Notes under the pieces: model-generated
What the model saw: only the letters and a program-made list of their open reading frames with translations
Database searches by the model: none
What the model was told of the DNA's origin: nothing
DNA from: Sulfurospirillum multivorans DSM 12446
Lineage (GTDB): Bacteria; Campylobacterota; Campylobacteria; Campylobacterales; Sulfurospirillaceae
Reading direction: 5' to 3'
NCBI RefSeq assembly: GCF_000568815.1
Contig: NZ_CP007201.1
Location: forward strand, 248,001-312,000
Length of the DNA stretch: 64,000 bases
Part shown: positions 54,061-62,436 of the stretch, piece by piece
Position numbering within the stretch: position 1 is the first letter of the stretch
How the letters are laid out: each line of letters begins with the position of its first letter
Made by a program: the position numbers and the translations under genes

Positions 54061-55053
54061 GTGGATAATTCAAAACTCAAAGCAGAAATTTTAAAACTCA
54101 AAGACGAGTTACATGTAAGCATTGTGGCCCATTTTTATCAGAAAGATGAAGTGTTTGAACTGGCTGATTTTGCAGGAGATTCGCTTCAACTTGCTCAATG
54201 GGCAGCCAAAGATAAAAATCCTTATTTGCTCTTTTGTGGTGTGGGATTTATGGGGCAAAGTGTCAAAATTTTAGCGCCCGAAAAACGCGTTTTAATGCCT
54301 AAAATCGCCTGTTGCGCGATGGCTCGGATGATTGATGTGGATTATTTTGATCAAAACGTTGCCCTTTTAGAAAAAGCAGGCATTGCCAAAGAAGACATTT
54401 TACCCGTGACGTACATCAACTCCTCGGCAGACGTGAAAGCGCGCATTGGTATGATGGGTGGGTATGTCTGCACGAGCTCCAACGCTAAAAAAATTATCAC
54501 CAAAGCACTGGAGAGCAACAAGAAAATTCTCTTTGTTCCCGATCGCTGTTTGGGACAAAACATCGCCAAAGAGATGGGGCTAAAATCATGCATCGTTGGG
54601 GACGGAAGTGATCCTAAAGAAGCGGATATTTTATGCTATAACGGTTTTTGCTCGGTGCATCAACTCTTCGATGTCGATGACATCGCGTTTTACCGTGCTA
54701 AGTATCCTGGCATCCTCATCGTCACGCATCCCGAGTGCAAGCCTGACGTGTGTGATCTCTCCGATTTTGTAGGTTCTACGAGTCAGATTATTGAGTACGT
54801 GAAAAAACTTCCACTGGATCAAAAAGTTGCGATTGGTACGGAGTACAACATGATTAAGCGTTTGCGTAAAGAGAATACCTATGTGCTCTCCTCTTCAAAA
54901 CCAGAGTGTCCTACGATGAATGAAACCACACTTCAAGATGTGTACAACGTGCTTCTCAGCATCAAAGAAGGTCGATTTGAGAATGAAATCATGATTTCTG
55001 AAGAGACCCGAAAATGGGCGCATGTAGCGCTGAATCGGATGTTTGAGCTATGA
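54061..55053 (+). CDS. nadA: Quinolinate synthase NadA
   Basis: A 330-residue [4Fe-4S] enzyme condensing iminoaspartate with dihydroxyacetone phosphate in NAD synthesis. VAHFYQKDEVFELADFAGDSLQLA, YINSSADVKA, TSSNAKKI, VTHPECKPDVCD and GSTSQIIEYV are family signatures, with Cys residues for the cluster in KIACCAMAR, HPECKP and KPECPTMN. The start is GTG. It overlaps nadC by four bases. Confidence 0.95.
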   Translation: MDNSKLKAEILKLKDELHVSIVAHFYQKDEVFELADFAGDSLQLAQWAAKDKNPYLLFCGVGFMGQSVKILAPEKRVLMPKIACCAMARMIDVDYFDQNVALLEKAGIAKEDILPVTYINSSADVKARIGMMGGYVCTSSNAKKIITKALESNKKILFVPDRCLGQNIAKEMGLKSCIVGDGSDPKEADILCYNGFCSVHQLFDVDDIAFYRAKYPGILIVTHPECKPDVCDLSDFVGSTSQIIEYVKKLPLDQKVAIGTEYNMIKRLRKENTYVLSSSKPECPTMNETTLQDVYNVLLSIKEGRFENEIMISEETRKWAHVALNRMFEL

Positions 55054-55880
55054 TCAAAACATTTGTCAAAAAAGCACTTGAAGAGGATGTCGGCAGAGGA
55101 GATCTTTTTTCATTGGTCGGCAAAGACAGTTTCGCGAGTGCCAATATCATCTGTAAAGATGAGGGGATTTTTGCAGGAAAGCCTTACGTTAAAGCGCTGT
55201 GCAAGATGAATAAACTGGATGTTACCTTCTACTTTGACGATGGCGATACACTTCAAAAAGGTGATTTGGTAGCCTTAATCGAAGGCAAATCTAAAGATAT
55301 TTTGCGGTGTGAACGAACAATTTTAAATCTTATGCAACACGCCAGTGGCATTGCAAGCAATGTTGCGGCGTATAAAAAAGTACTGGAAGGTTACCGTGTC
55401 AAACTGCTGGATACTAGGAAAACCAGACCGCATTTGCGCGTGTTTGAAAAATATGCCATTCGTTGTGGTGGCGGTAATAACCACCGAATGGGCTTGGATG
55501 ATTGCTTGATGATTAAAGATACCCATCTGAAAACCATCGACGATCTGAATGTTTTTATTGAAGAAGCCAGAGAGAAACTTCCCTTTACATGTAAGATTGA
55601 AATTGAGTGTGAAGACGCGGAGTTTGCGAAGTTTGCGATGCAATGTGGCGCCGATATTGTAATGTGTGACAATATGTCGTATGAAGCGATCGAAGCCGTT
55701 GTTGCGTATAAAAACAGCGATTTCCCTCATGTACTTTTAGAAGCCAGCGGCAACATCACCAAAGAAAATATCGTAGCGTACGCTCAAACAGGCGTGGATG
55801 CGATTAGCAGTGGGAGTTTGATTCATCATGCTGTTTGGCTTGATTTTTCAATGAAAATCACCCATAAAACCGTAATCTAA
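55050..55880 (+). CDS. nadC: Nicotinate-nucleotide pyrophosphorylase NadC
   Basis: A 276-residue enzyme converting quinolinate and PRPP to nicotinate mononucleotide. Motifs are EEDVGRGDLFS, ERTILNLMQHASGIAS, DTRKTRPHLRVFEKYA, RCGGGNNHRMGLDD and EASGNITKENI. The ATGA overlap with nadA and the consecutive pathway steps indicate one operon, which continues into flhB 16 bases later. Confidence 0.96.
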   Translation: MIKTFVKKALEEDVGRGDLFSLVGKDSFASANIICKDEGIFAGKPYVKALCKMNKLDVTFYFDDGDTLQKGDLVALIEGKSKDILRCERTILNLMQHASGIASNVAAYKKVLEGYRVKLLDTRKTRPHLRVFEKYAIRCGGGNNHRMGLDDCLMIKDTHLKTIDDLNVFIEEAREKLPFTCKIEIECEDAEFAKFAMQCGADIVMCDNMSYEAIEAVVAYKNSDFPHVLLEASGNITKENIVAYAQTGVDAISSGSLIHHAVWLDFSMKITHKTVI

Positions 55881-55896
55881 GTAGGAATAGTGCACT

Positions 55897-56955
55897 GTGG
55901 CAGATGATCAAGAAAAGACGGAAGAGCCCAGTTCCAAGAAGATAGATGATGCCAGAAAAGATGGCAATGTTCCCAAAAGCCAAGATACCAACGCTTTTGT
56001 TACGTTAGTCGTGGCACTGGTTGCTTTTTTAGCGCTCTTACCGTGGATAGAATCACGCATCGTCTATCTTTATTTCTATTATCAATCCCTCATTGGCACC
56101 GAAATCACCAAAGAGGTAACCTTTCAAATTTCAATGATCTCTTTTCGAGAAGTTCTTTTTATGGTCATTCCTCTCTCCTTAGCCGTAGCTATTTCTGGAA
56201 TTTTAGCCAATGTGATGCAAACAGGTTTTATTTTTACCACCAAACCACTGATCCCGGATCTTTCAAAACTGGATCCGATGAAAGGGCTAAAAAATCTTTT
56301 TTCGATGAAAAAAGCAGTAGAGTCGATTAAAATTATTATCAAAGTGAGTGTGATTTTATGGGTATGCTACTATTTTTTACTCTCGTTTACGAAAGAGCTT
56401 CCTACCGTTATCTATTTTCCACTTTATGATCAATTGGCGTGGCTAAAAGAGAAAATGCTTATTTTAATTGCCGTCATTTTATTGCTCTTTTTGGTTATCG
56501 CCTTAGCGGATTTGATGTTTGTTCGCTATAACTACTTTAAAAGTTTGCGGATGAGCAAGCAAGAGTTGAAAGATGAATACAAACAGATGGAAGGTGATCC
56601 GAAGATCAAAGCCAAAATCAGGCAGATTCAGATGCAGATGACGCGCAAACGCATGATGCAAGAGATTCCTCAAGCCGATGTCGTTATCACCAATCCAACG
56701 CATTATGCCGTAGCCATTCGTTACAACCAAGAAAAAGAGGCAGCGCCTAAAGTGATTGCCAAAGGGACAGATTACATAGCCCTTCGCATTAAAGAGATTG
56801 CGATGAATTATAATATTCAGATTGTTGAAAATCCTCCATTGGCAAGAGAGCTTTATAAAAAGTGCAATATTGGTGAGATCATTCCTGAAAATCTTTACAA
56901 GGCCGTTGCTGAAGTATTGGCGTTTGTCTACAAAAGCTCTAAAAAAATGCGCTAG
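55897..56955 (+). CDS. flhB: Flagellar export switch protein FlhB
   Basis: A 352-residue protein of the flagellar type III export gate. It has an N-terminal cytoplasmic tail (EEPSSKKIDDARKDGNVPKS), four membrane segments up to about residue 210, and a C-terminal domain with the self-cleaving NPTH motif (VVITNPTHYAVAIRY). Cleavage there switches export from rod/hook to filament substrates. The start is GTG. It is in line with nadA-nadC. Confidence 0.96.
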   Translation: MADDQEKTEEPSSKKIDDARKDGNVPKSQDTNAFVTLVVALVAFLALLPWIESRIVYLYFYYQSLIGTEITKEVTFQISMISFREVLFMVIPLSLAVAISGILANVMQTGFIFTTKPLIPDLSKLDPMKGLKNLFSMKKAVESIKIIIKVSVILWVCYYFLLSFTKELPTVIYFPLYDQLAWLKEKMLILIAVILLLFLVIALADLMFVRYNYFKSLRMSKQELKDEYKQMEGDPKIKAKIRQIQMQMTRKRMMQEIPQADVVITNPTHYAVAIRYNQEKEAAPKVIAKGTDYIALRIKEIAMNYNIQIVENPPLARELYKKCNIGEIIPENLYKAVAEVLAFVYKSSKKMR

Positions 56956-56985
56956 GGCATCAATAACTTTTCAGCAAAAATTAAG

Positions 56986-56991
56986 TATAAT
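56986..56991 (+). promoter_or_regulatory. Promoter -10 before DHH phosphoesterase gene
   Basis: TATAAT 26 bases ahead of the ATG, in the 62-base gap after flhB. Confidence 0.45.
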
Positions 56992-57017
56992 CACTGTTTT
57001 ACGAATGTGGAGTTAAA

Positions 57018-57962
57018 ATGTATCACCAAGCGTGGAAGCGTATGCAAGACGCCAATCATATTGTTATTGTCTCTCATGTACATCCCGATGGCGATACGCT
57101 AGGGAGTGCGCTCGCGTTGTATGATGCACTGATTCGTGCAGGAAAAAAAGTAACGCACTACAACAAAAACAGTGAATTGCCACGTGTGTATGATTTTTTG
57201 CCAGGTTTCTCAAAAATAAAAAATAGTGTACCAAAGCATTTTGATCTTGTGGTCAGTTGTGATTGCTCAACCCGTGATAGGCTCAAAATCCCTCTTGGTG
57301 ATTATGAGATTATCAACATTGACCATCACCTTACCAATCACTATTTTGGAGACATCAACCTTGTCGTAGATCACTTCAGCAGTGCGGGTATGGTGGTTTA
57401 CGAGCTTTTAAAAGCCAATGCCATTGAAATGAGCCAAGCGTGTGCAACCTGTCTTTACACGGCAATTGCAGATGATACAGGGTTTTTTCAGTATGGCGAT
57501 ATGGATGAATTTACGTTTAGCATTGTGGCACAACTGGTGAAAGATGGTGCCAATCCAAAAGAGATCGCTTCTAAAGTAAAGCGCAGGGAATCACTTTCAA
57601 AGATAAGACTCTATGGGTATATGCTCAACCATTTTGACCTTTATGAAAATGGGTGTATCGCGACCATTATTTTTGATAAAGCAGCCCTAGAAGCAACAGG
57701 CGCCAAAAGAGAAGATACCAAAAATATCGTCAATATGCTCAGAAGCATTGCGAATGTCACCATTGCTATTATGATATTGGAAGAGAAAGAGGGAGGCTAT
57801 AAAGTCTCATTACGCAGTAAAGATATCAATGTTTCAAACGTTGCGTTGGCGTATCAAGGAGGTGGTCATAAGACTGCTGCAGGGTTTGAAGTGCCCCTCT
57901 GTGATCCCAAAATGCTTCGAGATGAAATTGTGGAAAAAATAAAAAGGATAGACAAAGAATGA
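57018..57962 (+). CDS. DHH-family phosphoesterase (NrnA-like)
   Basis: A 314-residue DHH/DHHA1 protein. Metal motifs are VSHVHPDGDTLGSA, VVSCDCSTRDR, NIDHHLTNHYFGD and AIADDTGFFQYGD. The C-terminal DHHA1 domain has SLRSKDINVSNVALAYQGGGHKTAAGF. NrnA-type enzymes degrade nanoRNA and dephosphorylate pAp; this is the likely role, though an assignment to c-di-AMP or pGpG hydrolysis cannot be excluded. It overlaps the peptidase gene by four bases. Confidence 0.85.
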   Translation: MYHQAWKRMQDANHIVIVSHVHPDGDTLGSALALYDALIRAGKKVTHYNKNSELPRVYDFLPGFSKIKNSVPKHFDLVVSCDCSTRDRLKIPLGDYEIINIDHHLTNHYFGDINLVVDHFSSAGMVVYELLKANAIEMSQACATCLYTAIADDTGFFQYGDMDEFTFSIVAQLVKDGANPKEIASKVKRRESLSKIRLYGYMLNHFDLYENGCIATIIFDKAALEATGAKREDTKNIVNMLRSIANVTIAIMILEEKEGGYKVSLRSKDINVSNVALAYQGGGHKTAAGFEVPLCDPKMLRDEIVEKIKRIDKE

Positions 57963-59329
57963 AAAAACAGAGAAAATCATCTATAGCCGCGTTTGTGTTA
58001 GGATTTATTTTTTTACTCCTCGTGGGCGGTGTTGCGTTTGTATTTAACTCCAATTTGTTTGAAAGAGAAGTCCCACAGATCGTTCTTCCCAAAGAGATAG
58101 AGTGGAATTTAAAAGATCCGATTAAAGTTCAGATAGCCGATGCAAGCGGACTTCGTTTTGTACGTGCTTCGCTTTTTGATGGTGAAAAAAGCATTATTTT
58201 AGATACCAAAGAGTTCAAATCAGCTGAAAAAATGGTTGATTTAAACCTCTCTTTCCCAAAAATGGGCTTTGGTGCGAATAAAAAAGTATTTGAGTTAAAT
58301 ATCGAAGCAGTCGATGGTAGCAAATGGAATTTCTTCTCTGGCAATAGTGTCAGTGCCAAATCGGTGATTAAAGTCGATACCAAAAGACCTGATGTCAATA
58401 TCATTGGAAGTTCGTATAAGATTATGAAGGGTGGTGTTGCGGCGGTGATTTTTAAAGCGCAAGATGAAGCGATGAAATCACTCTACGTTGAGACGAATTT
58501 TGGTAAGAAATTTTATCCGACACCGTTTTACAAAGAGGGTTATTACATCACGCTAGTGGCATGGCCTACAAGTATCGAAAGTTTTAGTGCTTCTGTGATT
58601 GCCATAGACCGCGCAGGAAATTTAACCAAATCCCATGTGCCGTATTTCTTACAAGATAAAAAGTACAAAACATCTACGATTGCATTGGAAGATCGCTTTT
58701 TGGATGGTAAAATTGCCGATTTGATTGCGGAGATGGCACCTGAACGCTCATCCCTTACCAAACTAGAGAAATTTAAATTTGTTAATGAAGATATGCGCAA
58801 AGGCAATGAAGCTAATATTTTAAAAGTAACCTCTGCCGTTCCAATAGAGCCTATTAGCGGATTTTATTTAAAACCTTTTTACCCGCTTCGCAATGGTAAA
58901 GTGGTTGCCAGTTTTGGTGATCACCGCTATTATGAGTATGAGAAGCAACCTACCAGTGAGTCATACCATCTAGGGCTGGATCTTGCCAGTAATGCACAAG
59001 CGCCCATGCAAACTTCAAACGATGGGGTCGTTGTCTTTGCGCGTGAAAACGGCATTTACGGCAATAACATCATTATCTCCCATGGTTTAGGTGTTTATTC
59101 ACTGTATGGACACTGTTCTAGCTATATGGTCAAGGAGGGCGATGTGGTCAAAGCAGGAGAGTCCATTGCCAAAACAGGCTTAACAGGCTTAGCGTTAGGA
59201 GATCATCTTCACTTTGGTATGTATGTTCAAGGTGTGGATGTCAGACCCGAAGAGTGGATGGATGAGGTGTGGCTTAAAGAGAGCATTTTTAATGTAATAG
59301 AATCAGCAAAGAAGATTATGGATCGATGA
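57959..59329 (+). CDS. M23/LytM-type peptidoglycan endopeptidase
   Basis: A 456-residue envelope protein. A signal anchor (IAAFVLGFIFLLLVGGVAFVF) is followed by about 290 residues of Ig-like or regulatory sequence. The C-terminal LytM domain has HLGLDLAS (first His and Asp), NDGVVVFARENGIYGNNIII, YGHCSSYMVKEGDVVKAGE and GDHLHFGMY (HxH), the complete zinc site. Relatives in Campylobacter and Helicobacter trim peptide crosslinks and shape helical cells; that role is inferred. Confidence 0.88.
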   Translation: MKKQRKSSIAAFVLGFIFLLLVGGVAFVFNSNLFEREVPQIVLPKEIEWNLKDPIKVQIADASGLRFVRASLFDGEKSIILDTKEFKSAEKMVDLNLSFPKMGFGANKKVFELNIEAVDGSKWNFFSGNSVSAKSVIKVDTKRPDVNIIGSSYKIMKGGVAAVIFKAQDEAMKSLYVETNFGKKFYPTPFYKEGYYITLVAWPTSIESFSASVIAIDRAGNLTKSHVPYFLQDKKYKTSTIALEDRFLDGKIADLIAEMAPERSSLTKLEKFKFVNEDMRKGNEANILKVTSAVPIEPISGFYLKPFYPLRNGKVVASFGDHRYYEYEKQPTSESYHLGLDLASNAQAPMQTSNDGVVVFARENGIYGNNIIISHGLGVYSLYGHCSSYMVKEGDVVKAGESIAKTGLTGLALGDHLHFGMYVQGVDVRPEEWMDEVWLKESIFNVIESAKKIMDR

Positions 59330-59919
59330 AAGTAACGCAAAAAAACGTCAGAGTGTTTCATATTGAGATTGATGATGAAGCCTCTTTTTTAGACTATTTT
59401 AGAAAAAATAGCCTTCTTTTAAGGGAATTCTTTTTGCTTATAGAAGGTGAAATTACGAAGAATATTGTCTTTGTTTTAGAGCAAAGTGGCGTGTGTTATA
59501 AAGAGATCAATCAGTGTAACATTCGTTTTGGTGGTATTAAAAAAGAGGCACCAGCTCTTGAAGAAGCACCTAAAAAAGAGAAAGTTTTAGAAGTGCAACC
59601 ACTAAAACAGATGCCAAAACTCAAGCTTTATGATCGTCCGATTCGTTCAGGCGAAGAGATTGTTGAGAGTTTACCGATTGTTATTTTCGGTCGCGTTAAC
59701 AGCGGTGCAAAAGTCTTTTGTGAAGAGAGTATGAGTATTTATGGTATTATTGACGGATTAGTACAGTGCGATGGCGAGTATATCGTGCTGAGTGGCATGA
59801 GCCCTAGAGGTCACCTCATTTTTAATGGCGAGATCGTGGATCGGGAGATGCTCAAACTTAATGTGCTTCAAAAAATCGTTATGCGCGATAACGTTCTTGA
59901 GATAAAGGAAGTTGTGTGA
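59326..59919 (+). CDS. minC: Septum-site-determining protein MinC
   Basis: A 197-residue FtsZ inhibitor. The N-terminal domain (FLDYFRKNSLLLREFFLLIEG) is followed by an Ala/Glu/Lys linker (EAPALEEAPKKEKVL) and the right-handed beta-helix C-terminal domain (PIRSGEEIVESLPIVIFGRVNSGAKVF...YGIIDGLVQCDG). minD and minE are not in this window. It overlaps both neighbours, the M23 peptidase and lpxC. Confidence 0.9.
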   Translation: MKVTQKNVRVFHIEIDDEASFLDYFRKNSLLLREFFLLIEGEITKNIVFVLEQSGVCYKEINQCNIRFGGIKKEAPALEEAPKKEKVLEVQPLKQMPKLKLYDRPIRSGEEIVESLPIVIFGRVNSGAKVFCEESMSIYGIIDGLVQCDGEYIVLSGMSPRGHLIFNGEIVDREMLKLNVLQKIVMRDNVLEIKEVV

Positions 59920-60800
59920 AACAGACCACATTAGCCAAAGCTGTCAGCGGTGTTGGAATTGGGCTTCATAAAGGTGAGCCTATTCAAATACGCCTTGAGC
60001 CTCTTGAAGCCAATAGCGGTATTCTTTTTTACCGAAGTGATATTGGACTCTTGGTTCAAGCTTTGCCCCAAAATGTTGTGAATACGCAAATGGCAACGGT
60101 CATTGGCAATACAAGCGGCTATATCTCAACGATTGAACATCTTCTCTCTGCGGTATATGCGTATGGTATTGATAACATTAGAGTGGTTCTTGATGGTGCT
60201 GAAGTGCCCGTGATGGATGGCAGCAGTGCCAGTTTTTGTATGATGCTCGATGAAGCGGGAAAGCGAAAATTGGATGCAACCAAACAGGTTTTGATCCTCA
60301 AAAAAGAGGTCGAAGTCGCCGATGGCAAGAAATTTGCACGCGTGACGCCGAGTCTTAAACCTACCTATAACTTTATGATTGAATTTGCGCATCCTTCCAT
60401 TGGGAAACAAGAGTATCACTTTGAATTTAGCAAGAAAAATTTTATTGAAGAGATAGCGCGAGCACGTACATTTGGCTTTATGAAAGATGTACAAATGCTA
60501 CGTGCTCGCGGCCTTGGGCTTGGTGGCTCGTTGGATAACGCGGTTGTTTTGGATGAGACGAAGATTCTCAATCCTGAAGGGTTACGTTTTACCAATGAAT
60601 TTGTCAGGCACAAGATTTTAGATGCGATTGGCGATTTATCACTCCTAGGAGCTCCTTTTTTAGGTGACTACACCTCCTTTGCAGGAAGTCACAACTTAAA
60701 TCATGAGCTGACCAAAGCGATTTTAAGAGATCCAAGCAATTATGAAATTCGTACGCTAAGTGTTGAGAGAGCCCAAGAATTTGAGAAGGTGTACGCATAA
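59916..60800 (+). CDS. lpxC: UDP-3-O-acyl-N-acetylglucosamine deacetylase LpxC
   Basis: A 294-residue zinc amidase, the committed step of lipid A synthesis. TLAKAVSGVGIGLHKGEP, STIEHLLSAVYAYGIDN (zinc His), GAEVPVMDGSSASF, GFMKDVQMLRARGLGLGGSLDNA and FVRHKILDAIGDLSLLG with further zinc His/Asp residues match the family. The GTG at 59916 overlaps the minC stop, with AAGGAA upstream. Confidence 0.96.
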   Translation: MKQTTLAKAVSGVGIGLHKGEPIQIRLEPLEANSGILFYRSDIGLLVQALPQNVVNTQMATVIGNTSGYISTIEHLLSAVYAYGIDNIRVVLDGAEVPVMDGSSASFCMMLDEAGKRKLDATKQVLILKKEVEVADGKKFARVTPSLKPTYNFMIEFAHPSIGKQEYHFEFSKKNFIEEIARARTFGFMKDVQMLRARGLGLGGSLDNAVVLDETKILNPEGLRFTNEFVRHKILDAIGDLSLLGAPFLGDYTSFAGSHNLNHELTKAILRDPSNYEIRTLSVERAQEFEKVYA

Positions 60801-61255
60801 AAACGGCTGTTGATATTGTTGTTATAACGCTTACTTCGCCTTTACATGTAGGCATTTATGAAAATAACCAACTCATTAAAACGTATGAGACAGCGGAGCA
60901 AACGAGCGAAGTTTTGCCCTTGCTTTTTGAGGCTATTTTAAAAGAGTATCATCTTGTGCGTCTCTTTTTTGCGAGAGGTCCAGGAAGTTTTATGGCAATT
61001 AAAATTACCTACATTTTTTTAAAAACGCTCAGCATTACACTGAACATTCCTCTTTTAGCCTGCGATGGATTTGCTTTTAATGAAGGAAGAGCGATTCGTG
61101 CGATGCGCAATCTTTATTTTATAAAAGAAGCAAAAGCGATTACCACGGTGCGTTTGGAAAGCCCTGTGGAGCAACATTTTACATTACCGAAAGTTTTAGA
61201 TGAAACCCTTTTCACGAACGAAATTGAACCACTTTATATGTTACCAGCAGTTTAG
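60797..61255 (+). CDS. tsaB: TsaB-like protein with apparently non-canonical start
   Basis: The frame runs from 60797 to 61255 (152 residues) and reads KTAVDIVVITLTSPLHVGIYENNQLIKTYE at its N-terminus (split here: KTAVDIVVITL, then TSPLHVGIYENN), resembling the first ASKHA strand pair of TsaB. RLFFARGPGSFMAIKITYIFLKT matches the conserved GPGSFTGxR region. No ATG or GTG precedes this part. ATA at 60797 overlaps the lpxC stop (ATAA) and lies about 5 bases after AGAAGGTG. A TTG at 60914 would lose 39 conserved residues. TsaB helps form t6A on tRNA. The protein is much shorter than enterobacterial TsaB but similar to short Campylobacter relatives as I recall. Confidence 0.68.
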   Translation: MKTAVDIVVITLTSPLHVGIYENNQLIKTYETAEQTSEVLPLLFEAILKEYHLVRLFFARGPGSFMAIKITYIFLKTLSITLNIPLLACDGFAFNEGRAIRAMRNLYFIKEAKAITTVRLESPVEQHFTLPKVLDETLFTNEIEPLYMLPAV

Positions 61256-61264
61256 GAGCGATGT

Positions 61265-62149
61265 GTGAAGATAAAGATACCCGCGACCAGTGCCAATTTA
61301 GGACCCGGATTTGATTGTTTAGGTCTTGCCATCGCACTTTACAATGAAGTTTGCATTAAACCTTCAAGTTACCAAAGTATCTCTGTTAAAGGAGAGGGGG
61401 AAGAGAATGCAAAACTTAAAAAAAACAATATTTTTGTCTCTATTTTTTACGATATTTATCAAGAATTAGCGGGTAAAAAAGATCCTTTTAGGTTTGAGTT
61501 TTTTAATGCTATTCCTTTTTCAAGAGGGCTTGGAAGCAGTTCAGCCGTCATTGTTGGTGCCATCGCAAGTGCTTATGAGATGGCGGGTGTGAAAGCGAGT
61601 CGTGAGACTATTTTAAACAAAGCTATCTTATATGAAACGCATCCTGACAACATTGCCCCAGCCGTTTTTGGAGGCTTTACTAGCTCAGTGGTTGAAAGTG
61701 GAAGAGTAAGAACGCTGAAAAAAGTGCTTGGAGAGAAGCTTAAAGTGGTGATGGTGATCCCTGATCGCCCTATGTCCACCGCACATTCTAGGACACTGCT
61801 TCCTAAATCGTATCCGATGAAAAATGTGGTGTATAATCTTTCGCGCGCATCCTTGCTAACGGCAGCACTTTTTAGCGAAAATTGGGAATTTTTAAGAGTG
61901 GCATCCAAAGACTGTATGCATGAACATCGTCGCATGAAGCAGATGAAAGAACTTTTTGAAGTACGTGAGATTGCTTTAAGAAGTGGTGCATTGATGAGTA
62001 CCCTCTCAGGAAGTGGCTCATCGTTTTTTAATCTCGTTAAGGCGGAAAATGCTCTAAAGGTTGCTACAGCGCTTAAAAACGCATTTGGAATGTTTAGAGT
62101 AGAAATCTTTGAATTAGATAATAACGGTTTTGAAATCGTAAAAAGCTGA
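61265..62149 (+). CDS. thrB: Homoserine kinase
   Basis: A 294-residue GHMP kinase for threonine synthesis. IKIPATSANLGPGFDCLGLAI is the N-terminal signature. PFSRGLGSSSAVIVGAIASA is the ATP-binding glycine loop. HPDNIAPAVFGGFT and SGSGSSFFNLV follow. The start is GTG after AGGAGC. A promoter for ylxR-infB lies just after its stop. Confidence 0.95.
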   Translation: MKIKIPATSANLGPGFDCLGLAIALYNEVCIKPSSYQSISVKGEGEENAKLKKNNIFVSIFYDIYQELAGKKDPFRFEFFNAIPFSRGLGSSSAVIVGAIASAYEMAGVKASRETILNKAILYETHPDNIAPAVFGGFTSSVVESGRVRTLKKVLGEKLKVVMVIPDRPMSTAHSRTLLPKSYPMKNVVYNLSRASLLTAALFSENWEFLRVASKDCMHEHRRMKQMKELFEVREIALRSGALMSTLSGSGSSFFNLVKAENALKVATALKNAFGMFRVEIFELDNNGFEIVKS

Positions 62150-62167
62150 AAGACAGCTAAAATTTGA

Positions 62168-62173
62168 TATAAT
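62168..62173 (+). promoter_or_regulatory. Promoter -10 before ylxR-infB
   Basis: TATAAT 11 bases ahead of the ylxR ATG, preceded by TTG at 62164-62166. The short distance implies a very short or absent leader, or that transcription also comes from thrB. Confidence 0.4.
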
Positions 62174-62184
62174 CAGGCGCAAAA

Positions 62185-62436
62185 ATGAGTCAACCCATAC
62201 GAATGTGCATTGTTTGTAGAGAAAGATCTTTACAACACAGTTTACAAAGATTGCAGATTGTAGATGGAGAGCTCATGCTCTTTTCCAAAGTTGGAAGAAG
62301 CTTTTATATCTGCAAGGCATGTATGACACACAATGAAAAGAAAGTTGTAAAAATACTCAACAATAAATGCAAAACAAATCACAAAGCAATGATGGAATTT
62401 GGTAAAATTTTTAAGGAGATAGGGTCGAATGGATAA
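62185..62436 (+). CDS. YlxR/DUF448-family protein
   Basis: An 83-residue RNA-binding-like protein. [18 protein letters not shown] is the YlxR signature (CVxCR...L.R), [11 protein letters not shown] follows, and LNNKC lies near the end. Members sit between nusA or other genes and infB and have been linked to RNase P and ribosome function. Its stop overlaps the infB start (ATGGATAA), so the two genes are coupled. Confidence 0.85.
   Translation: MSQPIRMCIVCRERSLQHSLQRLQIVDGELMLFSKVGRSFYICKACMTHNEKKVVKILNNKCKTNHKAMMEFGKIFKEIGSNG

Larger units (their letters stand above)
17639..55594. repeat. Highly iterated palindrome TTACATGTAA (20 exact sites)
   Basis: Exact copies start at 17639, 18459, 18685, 22938, 24356, 24452, 25748, 28853, 33483, 36367, 38785, 42816, 45871, 45893, 46770, 49116, 50049, 53241, 54109 and 55585. 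Near copies ending TAG lie at 28082 and 60841. Fourteen exact sites are in genes: ten read as Leu-His-Val, three as Phe/Leu-Thr-Cys, and one ends hisC. Six are intergenic, mostly beside terminators. None lies in 1-16,610. Flanks often extend the symmetry to TTTACATGTAAA. Purpose unknown. Confidence 0.9.

Noticed and set aside
53961-54122. 54-residue N-terminal extension of PlsY
   Set aside because: The extension has no family resemblance, overlaps the nadA start region, and the GTG at 53960 has a ribosome-binding site and gives normal PlsY length.
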